Source of the DNA: Saprospiraceae bacterium
GTDB taxonomy: Bacteria; Bacteroidota; Bacteroidia; Chitinophagales; Saprospiraceae
DNA length: 64,000 bases
Reading direction: 5' to 3'
Assembly: GCA_028282725.1 (NCBI GenBank)
Contig: JANQHF010000054.1
Coordinates: 62,001 to 126,000, forward strand
Within the stretch, counting starts at the first letter, position 1. Each line of letters starts with the position of its first letter. The notes beneath the pieces are model-generated. The model did not search any database, had not been told where the DNA came from, and was given only the letters and a program-made list of their open reading frames with translations. This document shows, one piece after another, positions 17,458 to 27,437 of the stretch. The position numbers were made by a program, and so were the translations under genes.

Positions 17458-20400
17458 ATGATGAAAATGCTTTTAATCAGGTTTATTGGAGGATTTGTAA
17501 TCCTTTGTTTGCTATTTGCTTGTGCCACCGGACCCTCAGAGCGTCAGCAAAAAATACAATTTACAGATCTGCCTGCAGAAGAGACGGGAATCACATTTTC
17601 AAATCAGCTGATCGAATCCGATTCTATTAATATCATCAAATACCTGTACTTCTATAACGGTGCAGGAATTGGTGCCGCTGATTTTAATAACGATGGGAAG
17701 ACTGATCTCTTTTTTGCGTCCAACCAGGGAACCTGCAGATTATACCAGAACGATTCAAAGGATGGAACCATGGCGTTCAGTGATATTTCCGAGCAAGCCG
17801 GGATCGCAAATATTTCCGGCTGGAATACTGGGGTGAGTGTCGCAGATGTAAATGGAGACGGCCTGGTCGATATTTATTTGTGCCAGGTGAACTACAATGC
17901 CATTCGCGGGCAAAACAGACTGTTGATCAATAAGGGGAATCAGGGAGGGATACCCGTATTTGCCGATGAAGCACAATTAGTAGGGCTGGACTTCCAGGGA
18001 CTCTCCACCCAAAGTGCTTTTCTGGACTACGATTTGGATGGAGATCTTGATATGTATTTGATGAATCATTCCGTTCACTCTCCGGAAAATTATGCCTATG
18101 CCGAGGTGCGCGAAGAGAGAGTTAATGACGGTGACAGGTTTTACAAAAATGAAAAAGGAACTTTTGTAGACATTACCGATGAAGCCGGAATTTATAGCAG
18201 TCAGATTGGCTATGGTCTTGGTTTAGGTATTCAGGATTTCAACAATGATCAATATCCTGATATCTACGTCGGGAATGACTTTCATGAAAATGACTATTTA
18301 TACCTGAATAACGGGAATGGGACATTTTCAGAAGACCTGGTCAGATTTTTCGGTCATACGTCCCAATTCACAATGGGGATGGACATTGCAGATATCAATA
18401 ACGATGGACACAGCGACATTTTCACCCTTGATATGATGCCTGAGAATGAGGTGGTGAAAAAAAGCTCTGTTCCGAGTGACAACTATGATATCTATCAATT
18501 CAAACACGATTATGGCTATCACTATCAATTGGCCAGAAACAATTTTCAATTAAGTAGAGGACTCGATGCAGATGGCAACCCCCTGTTTTCAGAAGTTGCC
18601 CAACTCCTCGGGGTAGAAGATACGGACTGGAGCTGGTCGGTATTAATGGAGGACTTTGATCAGGATGGGCTGAAAGACATCTTCATAACGAATGGCATCG
18701 TCAGAAGACCTAATGATCTGGATTATCTCAATTACATTTCGGATCCACTTGTACAACGCAATGCACCGGATGCCGAGCTTATTGCACAAATGCCAGAAGG
18801 AGCAGTTCCCAATTATTTTTTCAAAAATCTCGGAAGCCTGCAATTTATAGATCGGTCTTCAACGATTGGAAATAATCTGCCCGGTGTATCAACGGGAGCC
18901 GTTGCCGTAGATCTGGATAATGATGGAGACCTGGATATAGTGACAAACAATATCAATGATAAAGCCACGATTTTGAGAAATCAATCCAATCCCGATCGTC
19001 ATATCTCAATAGAATTAGTTAACGAAGGGCCCAATACACAGTCTCTGGGAGCAGAACTTCAATTCCACATGGGAGGTGAATTGATCACGAGGTCAATTCA
19101 ACCGGTACGTGGATTCATGTCCTCCGCTCTTCAGGATATCAAGGTTGGATTCAATGATGATACGAGGTGTGACAGCATCATTGTCAAATGGCCAGATGGG
19201 ACGAGGCAAGTCGTCAGGGAAATGGAATATAACACGACAATGGAAGTTGTTAAGCGCAGTGCAAACATTAACCGCAATTCAGTGGGGGATGTAGTTTCAG
19301 CCCTTTTCCGGAAAAGAGAAGGACTGGCGAATTTCACCCACGTTGAAAATGAGTACAATGACATGCGGTTTGAAAAAATGATGCCCTGGCTGCTTTCCAC
19401 TCAAGGCCCGGCTCTTGCGGTTGGGGACGTGAATAATGATGGCCTGGAAGACTTTTATATCGGAGGAGCCAGGGGGCAGGCAGGCGCAATGTTTATTCAA
19501 ACAGACGATTCCCGCTTTGTAAAAAGTGATGAAGCTTTCTGGAGCGAGGAAGGTAAGTACGAAGATGTCGATGCCCTGTTCTTTGATGCCGACGGAGATC
19601 AAGATCTGGATCTCCTTGTGGTCAGTGGTGGGAACGACCTGGTTAAGGACTCTCCCTTTTATTTGGACAGGTTATACTTAAATGATGGATTCGGTCAATT
19701 TGAAAAGAACATCAGAAGTCTACCACTTATTACTGAAATCGGATCTTCGGCGAGTGCCTATGATTATGACAAAGATGGAGATCCCGATCTTGCCTTAGGC
19801 ACCCTGGTTGAGGCACGGAGATATGGTTTTTCGCGTGGTGGATTGATTCTTGGAAACGATGGAAACGGAAAGTTTCAGGACGTGACGCGATTTATTGCTC
19901 CTGAACTGATCAATATTGGAATGGTCACGGATATCGAGTGGGCAGATATTGATAGTGACAGCGATTATGACCTTATCGTTGTTGGAGAGTGGATGCCGGT
20001 CACCCTGTTTATTAATAATAAGGGGTTGTTCACCAAACAGGAATTGCCCAATTCCACCGGACTTTGGAGAACGATTGAAATAGTGGATTATAACAATGAT
20101 GGATTGAATGATATCATAGCCGGAAATTTTGGAACGAATACGTTCCTGGCACAAGGAGAGCTCGGTCTGTTGATTTCAGACCACGATGTAAACTCAATCT
20201 TCGAACCGTTGATCTTTTATGGTGATGGAGAGCAGAACTTTCCATTGGCATCACGTGACTTAATCATTAGTCAAATGAATACTTTTCGAAATGTCCATGA
20301 GGATTACAAATCCTTTGCTTCATCAGATTTCGACTCTATGTTTGACCCGGCATCTCCACGTGTGGCCAAACGAATAAAAATCAAAGAGTTGGAATCCTGT

Positions 20401-20751
20401 ATATTTCAAAATAAGGGTAAACTGAAATTTGAAAAGGTATCCCTGCCAAGGGAAGCACAACTCTCTCCTGTTTTCGATGTTGAAATGTTGCATTCGGGTA
20501 CTGAACTGGTCATGGGAGGCAACTTCCATGAAATTGCACCCAACATAGGCAGAAGTGATGCGAGTTATGGTACGGTCTTGCACATCACACCGGATTACGA
20601 ACTTCGGGATGTTCCGATTTCCGAATCAGGCCTGGCCATCAATGGACAAGTCAGGAGCATTAAAAAAATCAACATAGGTTCTGACCAATACTTGATTGTA
20701 GCACGAAACAACCTGGAAATTCAGTTCTGGCAAATCAAGGAATTCCGATAA
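17458..20751 (+). CDS. FG-GAP/VCBS repeat lipoprotein with ASPIC/UnbV domain (paralogue 3)
   Basis: A 1,097-residue lipoprotein and the most divergent of the three paralogues. The signal peptide ends in the lipobox LFAC. FG-GAP/VCBS loops include DFNNDGKTDLFF, DVNGDGLVDIYL, DLDGDLDMYL, DNDGDLDIVTNN and DKDGDPDLALG. An ASPIC/UnbV domain lies at about 524-585 with PVRGFMSS and KWPDGTRQ. The shared framework DTDWSWSVL and the late PREAQLSPVF segment match the other two copies. Two adjacent ATGs (17458, 17461) can serve as start. It ends 24 bases before the convergent DUF3179 gene. It presumably acts with the other surface lipoproteins. Function unknown. Confidence 0.92.
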   Translation: MMKMLLIRFIGGFVILCLLFACATGPSERQQKIQFTDLPAEETGITFSNQLIESDSINIIKYLYFYNGAGIGAADFNNDGKTDLFFASNQGTCRLYQNDSKDGTMAFSDISEQAGIANISGWNTGVSVADVNGDGLVDIYLCQVNYNAIRGQNRLLINKGNQGGIPVFADEAQLVGLDFQGLSTQSAFLDYDLDGDLDMYLMNHSVHSPENYAYAEVREERVNDGDRFYKNEKGTFVDITDEAGIYSSQIGYGLGLGIQDFNNDQYPDIYVGNDFHENDYLYLNNGNGTFSEDLVRFFGHTSQFTMGMDIADINNDGHSDIFTLDMMPENEVVKKSSVPSDNYDIYQFKHDYGYHYQLARNNFQLSRGLDADGNPLFSEVAQLLGVEDTDWSWSVLMEDFDQDGLKDIFITNGIVRRPNDLDYLNYISDPLVQRNAPDAELIAQMPEGAVPNYFFKNLGSLQFIDRSSTIGNNLPGVSTGAVAVDLDNDGDLDIVTNNINDKATILRNQSNPDRHISIELVNEGPNTQSLGAELQFHMGGELITRSIQPVRGFMSSALQDIKVGFNDDTRCDSIIVKWPDGTRQVVREMEYNTTMEVVKRSANINRNSVGDVVSALFRKREGLANFTHVENEYNDMRFEKMMPWLLSTQGPALAVGDVNNDGLEDFYIGGARGQAGAMFIQTDDSRFVKSDEAFWSEEGKYEDVDALFFDADGDQDLDLLVVSGGNDLVKDSPFYLDRLYLNDGFGQFEKNIRSLPLITEIGSSASAYDYDKDGDPDLALGTLVEARRYGFSRGGLILGNDGNGKFQDVTRFIAPELINIGMVTDIEWADIDSDSDYDLIVVGEWMPVTLFINNKGLFTKQELPNSTGLWRTIEIVDYNNDGLNDIIAGNFGTNTFLAQGELGLLISDHDVNSIFEPLIFYGDGEQNFPLASRDLIISQMNTFRNVHEDYKSFASSDFDSMFDPASPRVAKRIKIKELESCIFQNKGKLKFEKVSLPREAQLSPVFDVEMLHSGTELVMGGNFHEIAPNIGRSDASYGTVLHITPDYELRDVPISESGLAINGQVRSIKKINIGSDQYLIVARNNLEIQFWQIKEFR

Positions 20752-20775
20752 AATATAAATGAAGATGGCGACAGT

Positions 20776-21825
20776 TCAGCCGTCGTAAATTTCAATACCC
20801 GGATAAAAAGATGGCCACGAAAACCAAAATCCGATCATAGAGACCGGTTTTGATAGACTCGCCCCTTTATCCGGACCTTCTATGATCTTACCGGTCAGGT
20901 CATACAAGTTTTTCTTCGAATCGATCATGATTGCGGGAAGCTTGTCTGAAAGACCCTGGAAATTCAAACGGTCCGGATTCAAAAATGCAGTATTATAATT
21001 ATCATCTGCAGATCGCACGACGACAATGTCAATATCTTCAATAACATCATGAATTACTTCTGTTCCTGAACCTTGCTCATTAAATCGATAAGCCCTCGCT
21101 GATTGATTGATCAGGACGCTTAGTACCCTTTCCTTCGGATGTAGTCTGGCATCCGTTATAGCCACAGGAAAAAGTAGTTGATCATTGGTTCGGTAAGACC
21201 CATATGGATATATCGAATAGCGTCGGTCAAACCCGGTATTTCCATTCATGATCTTGGAATCAGGGAATGACTTTTTCCAGGTGGCAAGCGTGGTTTCTAT
21301 AAGAATGAAGGTCTTTGGTACGTCCCCGATTCGCGACCCGTTGACGCACTCCATTCTTTGTTGAGACCAGGTACTGTTCGTTCGACGATCATATGGCATC
21401 AGATTGGAATTGTACAAGAGCCCGGACACTCCAAAAGTGAATACCCTGCTTCCGATTTGACGCTCCCATCCAATGGCTGTCCCTGTAAGTGGGCAATACA
21501 TTATGGCGATTGCAAGATCATCAATTTTATCATTTACGATTTCGTGCCAATCGAGAATGGGGATGGGGTAACCGTGCAACTCCCCATTGTATTCAATTCC
21601 GACGACTAATTCATCATCAAAGAAAGAACTCACATCTTTTGCCTGATCAAATTGTGGATTGTCAATTGAAGGGATTCCATCCTTTCCGGGCCCTCCATTC
21701 AACACCTCGTCCTTCGGAACCAGCCAGTCCTTTATTTCCGGTGGATTGACCAATGCCCCATCTGTTTCTGTGTCATTGCTACAACCGATCAAAAAGAATG
21801 CAAGTAAAATGAACAGGATCTTCAC
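20776..21825 (-). CDS. DUF3179 domain lipoprotein
   Basis: A 349-residue lipoprotein of the DUF3179 family. Recognisable stretches are VGIEYNGELHGYPIPILDWH (about 74-93) and the family-defining IMYCPLTGTAIGW (about 107-119). Both available starts are GTG. The GTG at 21825 gives a compact signal peptide, KILFILLAFFLIGC after the initiator; the GTG at 21891 would add 22 polar residues in front and is less likely. DUF3179 has no established activity. Its cysteine in the conserved CPLTG motif has suggested redox or ligand roles, but that is unproven. It is convergent with the FG-GAP cluster and divergent from the DUF1080 operon. Confidence 0.85.
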   Translation of the reverse strand: MKILFILLAFFLIGCSNDTETDGALVNPPEIKDWLVPKDEVLNGGPGKDGIPSIDNPQFDQAKDVSSFFDDELVVGIEYNGELHGYPIPILDWHEIVNDKIDDLAIAIMYCPLTGTAIGWERQIGSRVFTFGVSGLLYNSNLMPYDRRTNSTWSQQRMECVNGSRIGDVPKTFILIETTLATWKKSFPDSKIMNGNTGFDRRYSIYPYGSYRTNDQLLFPVAITDARLHPKERVLSVLINQSARAYRFNEQGSGTEVIHDVIEDIDIVVVRSADDNYNTAFLNPDRLNFQGLSDKLPAIMIDSKKNLYDLTGKIIEGPDKGASLSKPVSMIGFWFSWPSFYPGIEIYDG

Positions 21826-22028
21826 GGTGTAAATCTTTACCTGTTTCAAGAATAGTCCATTTTTAAAACTATCATACGAATTATCTGGCACATAAATATA
21901 AACTGTCTAAATCATGACAGCACCAAACATTACCTGGGGCATTCTGCTCCATCGAGATTTAGGAGAGAGCTATCAAATACCATATCTTGCAAATCACTTA
22001 TTGACCATCCATTTTCAAGTTGACCATA

Positions 22029-23873
22029 ATGATTTTAGTCCGGACCTTCCTAGTATTGTTTTCCCTTTCGATCATAGCTACTTCCTGCCAGGTGGATCGA
22101 CCTTCCGGGGAGGAGATAGATGATGAGGTTATTTCGGAGTTTCTTCCCTTACATGAAGTTTCTTTCTCGGATCTTTCTTCATTTACGTCCGCTGGTGAGA
22201 ATTGGAAGGTGGTCAGTAAGGTCGTTTCAGATTTTCATAAAGACTGGCATTTTGAATCGGAAGAGGGTGCTGGCATCTTGTTGAACAATGTCTCCGATGA
22301 AGGACGACGAGATGAAATGAACGCTGCACAGGGTGAACATTTATTTACCAATTTCGAACATGGTGATATCCAATTGGAAGTGGAAGTCATGGTTCCCAAA
22401 GAATCCAATTCAGGAATATACTTTCAAAGCAGATACGAATTACAGATCAGGGAGACTTCCGGGGATGCCGATGTCACATCAGATGACATGGGTGGAATAT
22501 ATGCAAGATGGGAAGATCCGGACATTCGTGAGAAGGCCATTGGCGGAAGTGCACCTGCAATCAATGCTGCCCGTGCTCCCGGCCTCTGGCAACAATATCA
22601 GGTACTGTTCAGGGCGCCGGGATTTGATGAACAGGGGAATAAAATAGAAAATGCAAGATTTGAATATGTTTACCTGAACGGTTATAAGGTACAAGATAAT
22701 GTTGAAGTCGCTGGTCCTACCATTGAATCACCACACAGTGATGAGGTAGCTATGGCACCAATAATGATACAAGGAGATCACGGACCCGTGGCATTTAGAA
22801 ATTTGAAAGTTAAAATATTTGAAAGTGAACAACCTTCACTGGAAAACATATCTTATAAGTTATACAAAGGGCAATTTGATTTTATTCCTGATTTTTCAAC
22901 ATTGGAAGTCGCCGAAGAGGGAAACATTGAAAACTTTGATGACCTGACCAAGCTTGCCGGACAGAATGATGGATTTTGTATTGTATTTGAAGGAGACCTT
23001 ACTGTTCCCAAGGATGGGGAGTATTTGTTTGAAACCAATATCGATGACGGCGGAGATCTCTTTATAAATGATGAACTCGTCATTCATAACCAGGGAGAGC
23101 CGGGAGGAGGAGTTGAAAGAGGATTGACCAATTTAATGCAGGGCCTACACAAGATTCGGCTGACCTATTACCAGGAAGTCTGGGCAGCATATGTAATATT
23201 AAAAATTGAAGGACCCGGCATTGAGAAAATGGAATTGCCTGTATTGAAAGAACCAAAACCTGTACCGGCATGGGCGAGACCCAGACATTTAGAAATTGAA
23301 GTAGGGGCAGAGCCTGAATTAATCCGTGGGTTCGTGGATCATTTCGATACGAAGAAGACGCATATTCTTTCGGTAGGAACACCCCAGGGTGTGCATTATA
23401 GCTACGACACCAGAAATAATGAATTGATCAATTTATGGAAGGGAAAGTTTGCTGATGTAGGCGAAATGTGGATCAACCGGGGACAATCGCAGAGATTGGA
23501 TCCATTAGGTGCTGAACTTGGATTGGAAGAAAATAACCAAAACAAAAATTGTCTTGCAAAAGGATATCGCCTGGATGGAGATGGCATTCCTGTTTTTAAC
23601 TATGAATGTAACGGGATTTCAATTTCGGATAAGACTAGCCCTTCACAAAAGGAAGGTATAGTCGAAAGGTCCATTTCTGTAGACGACGGTAAGTTTAAAT
23701 ATACAATCGCCTCCGATAATCAAATTGATGAAATGTCTGAAGGATGGTATTCAATTGGAGGTCGTTATTATTTAAGACCATTGAACCAGGGTGCAGACTG
23801 GAATGTCTCCAATGGTCAGATCAGTGTCGATATCACAAAATCCTCAATGTTGGCTTATGAAATCTATTGGTAG
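22029..23873 (+). CDS. DUF1080 (3-keto-disaccharide hydrolase-like) and PA14 domain lipoprotein
   Basis: A 614-residue lipoprotein with signal peptide ending IIATSC. Residues about 30-265 form a DUF1080 concanavalin-like domain, with SNSGIYFQSRYELQI and the late FRNLKVKIFE strand. Proteins of this family include 3-keto-glycoside hydrolases. Residues about 272-400 are a PA14 carbohydrate-binding domain (DGEYLFETNIDDGGDLFIND). The last 200 residues hold a domain also seen in large multidomain redox proteins, with RGFVDHFDTKKTHILSVGTP and a WINRG motif. The ATG at 22029 is preferred to a TTG nine bases upstream. It ends 10 bases before the cupredoxin-dehydrogenase gene, so the two form an operon. 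Confidence 0.85.
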   Translation: MILVRTFLVLFSLSIIATSCQVDRPSGEEIDDEVISEFLPLHEVSFSDLSSFTSAGENWKVVSKVVSDFHKDWHFESEEGAGILLNNVSDEGRRDEMNAAQGEHLFTNFEHGDIQLEVEVMVPKESNSGIYFQSRYELQIRETSGDADVTSDDMGGIYARWEDPDIREKAIGGSAPAINAARAPGLWQQYQVLFRAPGFDEQGNKIENARFEYVYLNGYKVQDNVEVAGPTIESPHSDEVAMAPIMIQGDHGPVAFRNLKVKIFESEQPSLENISYKLYKGQFDFIPDFSTLEVAEEGNIENFDDLTKLAGQNDGFCIVFEGDLTVPKDGEYLFETNIDDGGDLFINDELVIHNQGEPGGGVERGLTNLMQGLHKIRLTYYQEVWAAYVILKIEGPGIEKMELPVLKEPKPVPAWARPRHLEIEVGAEPELIRGFVDHFDTKKTHILSVGTPQGVHYSYDTRNNELINLWKGKFADVGEMWINRGQSQRLDPLGAELGLEENNQNKNCLAKGYRLDGDGIPVFNYECNGISISDKTSPSQKEGIVERSISVDDGKFKYTIASDNQIDEMSEGWYSIGGRYYLRPLNQGADWNVSNGQISVDITKSSMLAYEIYW

Positions 23874-23883
23874 AGAGTTTGAT

Positions 23884-25866
23884 ATGATTGGACAAATGAA
23901 TCATCTGTATCAATGCTCCATCCTTGGGTTATTCGTATTTCTCAATATTGTCTCCTACGCGCAGACGGATATAGATAAAAAAGAATCCGAATTCTATCAA
24001 ATTTCTACCTTGCCCATTCCTGAGGGAATCGTATTAGAAGTTGGTGGATTGGCATTTGATAATTCTGGCAAGCTTGGTGTTACTTCGAGGCGGGGTGAAC
24101 TCTGGGTAATTTCTGATCCGTCAAGTACAAGTCCAAAATTTGAAAGATTCGCTCAGGGATTACACGAACCGCTTGGCCTGGCATTCAGAAATGGGTCATA
24201 CTACCTGGCACAACGTGGAGAATTGACCAAAATTACTGATACGGACAACGATGGCAGGGGAGATCGATTTGATAATATTTACACCTGGGATCTTGCGGGT
24301 AATTACCACGAATACGCTTACGGGCCTAAATTTCTGCCCAATGGAAATATGTTGATTAATCTCAATCTAGGTTGGGTAGGTCGTGGTGCAAGTCTCTCTA
24401 AGTGGAGTGGCTGGATGCTTGAAATTTCAGAGAGCGGAGAAATGACGCCTGTTGCAACTGGCATGCGCTCACCTGCGGGGCTTGGTTTCAATGCAAACGG
24501 GGACATTTTTTATACGGAAAACCAGGGAGACTGGGTTGGCTCGGGGAGAATGACACATATAGAAAGAGGGGACTTTGTAGGCCATCCTGAAGGACTCAAA
24601 TGGTCCGGAGAGCCAGGCTCACCATTGTCATTGGGTATGGAAGATGTAGTCATCGAGGAAGAAACTACCCTGTATGATTACGCACAATCCACTACGGAAT
24701 TAAAATCCCCGTCGATATGGTTTCCACACACGCTTATGGGAATATCAACTTCAGATATTGCAGTGATACCGGGCAATTGGGGTCCTTTTACGGGTCAATT
24801 ACTTGTCGGTGACCAGGGGCACAGCAAGATCATGCGTGTAGTCCAGGAAAAGGTCAACGGAGTGTATCAGGGCATTTGTATTCCATTCAAGGAGGGGTTT
24901 TCTTCAGGGTTGCTCAGAATGGAGTGGGGCGATAACGAAACGCTCTACGTTGGAATGACCAACCGGGGTTGGGCCTCCACGGGCAAAGAACCTTTTGGCA
25001 TTCAAAGATTGAACTGGACTGGATCTACTCCATTTGAAATGCAGGATGTCAGGATACAACCGAATGGATTCACAATCACATTTACCAGGGAAGTTGACCG
25101 GCGCACAGCTGCCGACCCGGATTCCTACGCCATTACCGATTTCAATTATAAGTACCATCATTTATATGGGAGTCCACCGATCAATCAACAGGAACGAACG
25201 GTCTATAAAGTGGAAGTGGCACGGAATAACAAAAGTGTACGTCTCTATGTAGAAGGGCTTCGGTTAGGATACGTCAATGAAATCAAACTTACCGGGGTAC
25301 GATCAGCCGATGATCAGGAATTACTTCATAATACCGGCTATTATACGATCAATCAAATTCCGGAGGGAGCACAGACAGAGGCACCGCCGACAGCAGTCTC
25401 AAATGCAGACCATGCACAGCACACGATATCCGATGACTATGCAGAACGACCATCGGCCAAACGAATAACTGAAATGCCGTCATCCTGGATCAATGGGCCT
25501 GATGTTACCCTCGAAATCAAGGCAGTCGCAGGTATGCTATACGACAAACGCGTTCTGAAGGCAAAACCCGCAAGCAAGATCAAGCTCGTCTTTGATAACC
25601 CGGATGATATGGTTCACAACTTTCTTCTGGTCAATCCCGGAACAGCAGATGAAGTCGCCCAACAAGCTATGGAACTAGGATTGAGAGGGGAAGAAATGGG
25701 ATTCATCCCTCCATCCGACGATGTGTTATATCACAGTGCTTTGTTAAGACCCAATATGAGTGATATTATCTATTTTGAAGCTCCTGCCACACCGGGACGA
25801 TATCAATATGTTTGCACTTTTCCGGCCCACGCTGCCACAATGAGAGGGATTTTGATCGTGAAGTGA
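23884..25866 (+). CDS. Exported beta-propeller dehydrogenase fused to a C-terminal cupredoxin domain
   Basis: A 660-residue secreted protein. The ATG at 23884 (or 23896) gives a signal peptide ending VSYAQ. Residues about 35-410 resemble the glucose/sorbosone dehydrogenase-type propeller found in multidomain proteins of Bacteroidota and Planctomycetota (GLAFDNSGKLGVTSRRGELW, TDNDGRGDRFD, GMRSPAGLGFNANGDIFYTE). The last ~125 residues are an azurin/auracyanin-like cupredoxin. The histidine of MVHNF and the C-x4-H-x4-M cluster in VCTFPAHAATM are the four type-1 copper ligands. The fusion suggests sugar or alcohol oxidation with electrons passed to copper in the periplasm. Upstream in-frame ATGs inside the preceding gene would not give a signal peptide. 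Confidence 0.85.
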   Translation: MIGQMNHLYQCSILGLFVFLNIVSYAQTDIDKKESEFYQISTLPIPEGIVLEVGGLAFDNSGKLGVTSRRGELWVISDPSSTSPKFERFAQGLHEPLGLAFRNGSYYLAQRGELTKITDTDNDGRGDRFDNIYTWDLAGNYHEYAYGPKFLPNGNMLINLNLGWVGRGASLSKWSGWMLEISESGEMTPVATGMRSPAGLGFNANGDIFYTENQGDWVGSGRMTHIERGDFVGHPEGLKWSGEPGSPLSLGMEDVVIEEETTLYDYAQSTTELKSPSIWFPHTLMGISTSDIAVIPGNWGPFTGQLLVGDQGHSKIMRVVQEKVNGVYQGICIPFKEGFSSGLLRMEWGDNETLYVGMTNRGWASTGKEPFGIQRLNWTGSTPFEMQDVRIQPNGFTITFTREVDRRTAADPDSYAITDFNYKYHHLYGSPPINQQERTVYKVEVARNNKSVRLYVEGLRLGYVNEIKLTGVRSADDQELLHNTGYYTINQIPEGAQTEAPPTAVSNADHAQHTISDDYAERPSAKRITEMPSSWINGPDVTLEIKAVAGMLYDKRVLKAKPASKIKLVFDNPDDMVHNFLLVNPGTADEVAQQAMELGLRGEEMGFIPPSDDVLYHSALLRPNMSDIIYFEAPATPGRYQYVCTFPAHAATMRGILIVK

Positions 25867-26277
25867 AACTACACAGCAACATTACAAGAGTCTGTTTACT
25901 CATTGTTTAATTATAAAATCGATGTCATGTTACTTTCATTTATCAGTGGACCTGACCCGGAAGGTATAACTCCGGTGTACTATCTGGGAAGAGATGGCCA
26001 ATTACATCATGTCCAATCACCAGCAGTAGCAATAAAATGGTTCGGCCAAAATTGGATCAGTCAAATCACCTGGTGTGGTGATGCTCAAAGGAGGATCTTG
26101 CCTCAATACAAGAATGACTTTAGCAAGTTAAGAGGTTGTCCTATAACTGCGGCTACACCTGTGCTTCCATAGAATCGAAATGGACGATTCTGATAGATTA
26201 TTCACCATTTAAAAGGCATTGTCTGAATGAGATCATTATGACCTGTTTAAGTAAATCGGATAATTCTATATACCGGA
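25867..26277. other. Intergenic stretch between convergent genes
   Basis: About 410 bases separate the cupredoxin fusion from the convergent Gfo/Idh/MocA gene. I see no tRNA, terminator hairpin with a T run, or repeat. The only content is a doubtful forward reading frame at 25927-26172. Confidence 0.5.
25927..26172 (+). CDS. Doubtful short open reading frame
   Basis: An 81-residue frame starting at the ATG at 25927. It has no signal peptide and no domain I recognise. Composition is protein-like (GPDPEGITPVYYLGRDGQL near the start), but nothing else supports it. It could be a small hypothetical protein, a decayed gene end, or chance. Confidence 0.2.
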   Translation: MLLSFISGPDPEGITPVYYLGRDGQLHHVQSPAVAIKWFGQNWISQITWCGDAQRRILPQYKNDFSKLRGCPITAATPVLP

Positions 26278-27408
26278 TTATAACCCCATATTGCCCAAGT
26301 CTAAAGGAATTTTCTTACCTCCTTCTTTGATCGACTGATAAATCGCTTCGACAATAATCATATCACGTTTGCCCATTTCACCAGGGATAAGATTTGGCGC
26401 ATCATGAAGTATGTGTTTGGCAAAGTCGTCCATTTGAAGTTTCTGCTGTCTTTCATGCGGGAAGTCCCAGTTTCTATTGTCTGAAGAACCGCCAGCCAGA
26501 GGACCGTAGTGATTGGCGGGATTGAGTTCTACCCAACCGTTTTCAAAATTAGAATAGTGCCGGTTAATATTCACATTGTGTGAAGTCATGATATTTCCAG
26601 TAGCACCATTTGGAAATTCAAATTGTGCCGTGATCGTCTCATCCGTGTCTTTGAAATACTCAGGACGAGTACTGAATTCCTGGGCACTTACTGAAACTGG
26701 ATTCATTCCGGATCCGTATATAGCACTTTGAATTGAGTAAACACCCATGTTCATCAAAGCTCCGCCTCCGGCCAGTGCTTTGTTCAATCTCCATTGACCA
26801 GGATTACTCCCGGAATAATATCCGGCATCTGCTGTCACGTATCGCACTTCACCAAAGTCTTTTTTGTGAACAATGCTCTTTAATTCCCGGGTGTAGGGTT
26901 CAGAATGCAAACGATATCCTACTCCTAACTTCACCTTTGCCTTTTTACACGCATCAATAATGGCGTTGCATTCGGAGACATTCATTGCCATGGGTTTTTC
27001 ACAGATAACGTGTTTGCCTGCATTGGCTGCACGGATTGAGAATTCTGCATGCATTGAGTTAGGTAAAACGACATAAACAATGTGGATGTCAGGATTCTCT
27101 GAGATTTTGTCAAAATTCTCATAATTGTATATGTTCTCCTTTGGAATATCATACTTGTCTGACCAGGTTTTTTCTTTTTCCGGAGTTCCGGTAACGATTC
27201 CGGCTAGATAGCAATACTGAGTTTGTTGTAATGCAGGAGCGAGCTGATAAGTGCTGTAACTGCCCAGGCCGACAAGAACAATTCCCAACTTTTGATTGGG
27301 GGTGATAGGTCCAAGGGTAGCACGTGCAGCATTGAATGGTCCCGCAAGGACAAAACTTCCTGCTCCTCTAATCAGCAGATTGTTAAAATCTCTTCTTGAC
27401 TTCTTCAT
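26278..27408 (-). CDS. Gfo/Idh/MocA family oxidoreductase, Tat-exported
   Basis: A 376-residue NAD(P)-dependent sugar oxidoreductase. The N-terminus KKSRRDFNNLLIRGAGSF carries a twin-arginine motif (SRRDF), so the folded cofactor-bound enzyme is probably exported to the periplasm like glucose-fructose oxidoreductase. The Rossmann motif is IVLVGLGSYSTYQLAPAL (about 44-61). The family motif HVICEKPMAMNVSECN (about 132-147) contains the EKP lysine-proline. It is the last gene of a four-gene reverse operon (amidohydrolase, DUF1080, barrel, oxidoreductase), starting 29 bases after the barrel gene. Enzymes of this family make or reduce 3-keto sugars, which fits the DUF1080 protein in the operon. 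Confidence 0.9.
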   Translation of the reverse strand: MKKSRRDFNNLLIRGAGSFVLAGPFNAARATLGPITPNQKLGIVLVGLGSYSTYQLAPALQQTQYCYLAGIVTGTPEKEKTWSDKYDIPKENIYNYENFDKISENPDIHIVYVVLPNSMHAEFSIRAANAGKHVICEKPMAMNVSECNAIIDACKKAKVKLGVGYRLHSEPYTRELKSIVHKKDFGEVRYVTADAGYYSGSNPGQWRLNKALAGGGALMNMGVYSIQSAIYGSGMNPVSVSAQEFSTRPEYFKDTDETITAQFEFPNGATGNIMTSHNVNINRHYSNFENGWVELNPANHYGPLAGGSSDNRNWDFPHERQQKLQMDDFAKHILHDAPNLIPGEMGKRDMIIVEAIYQSIKEGGKKIPLDLGNMGL

Positions 27409-27437
27409 ATAAAAAACTTCAATCCTTTAGGAGTCGA

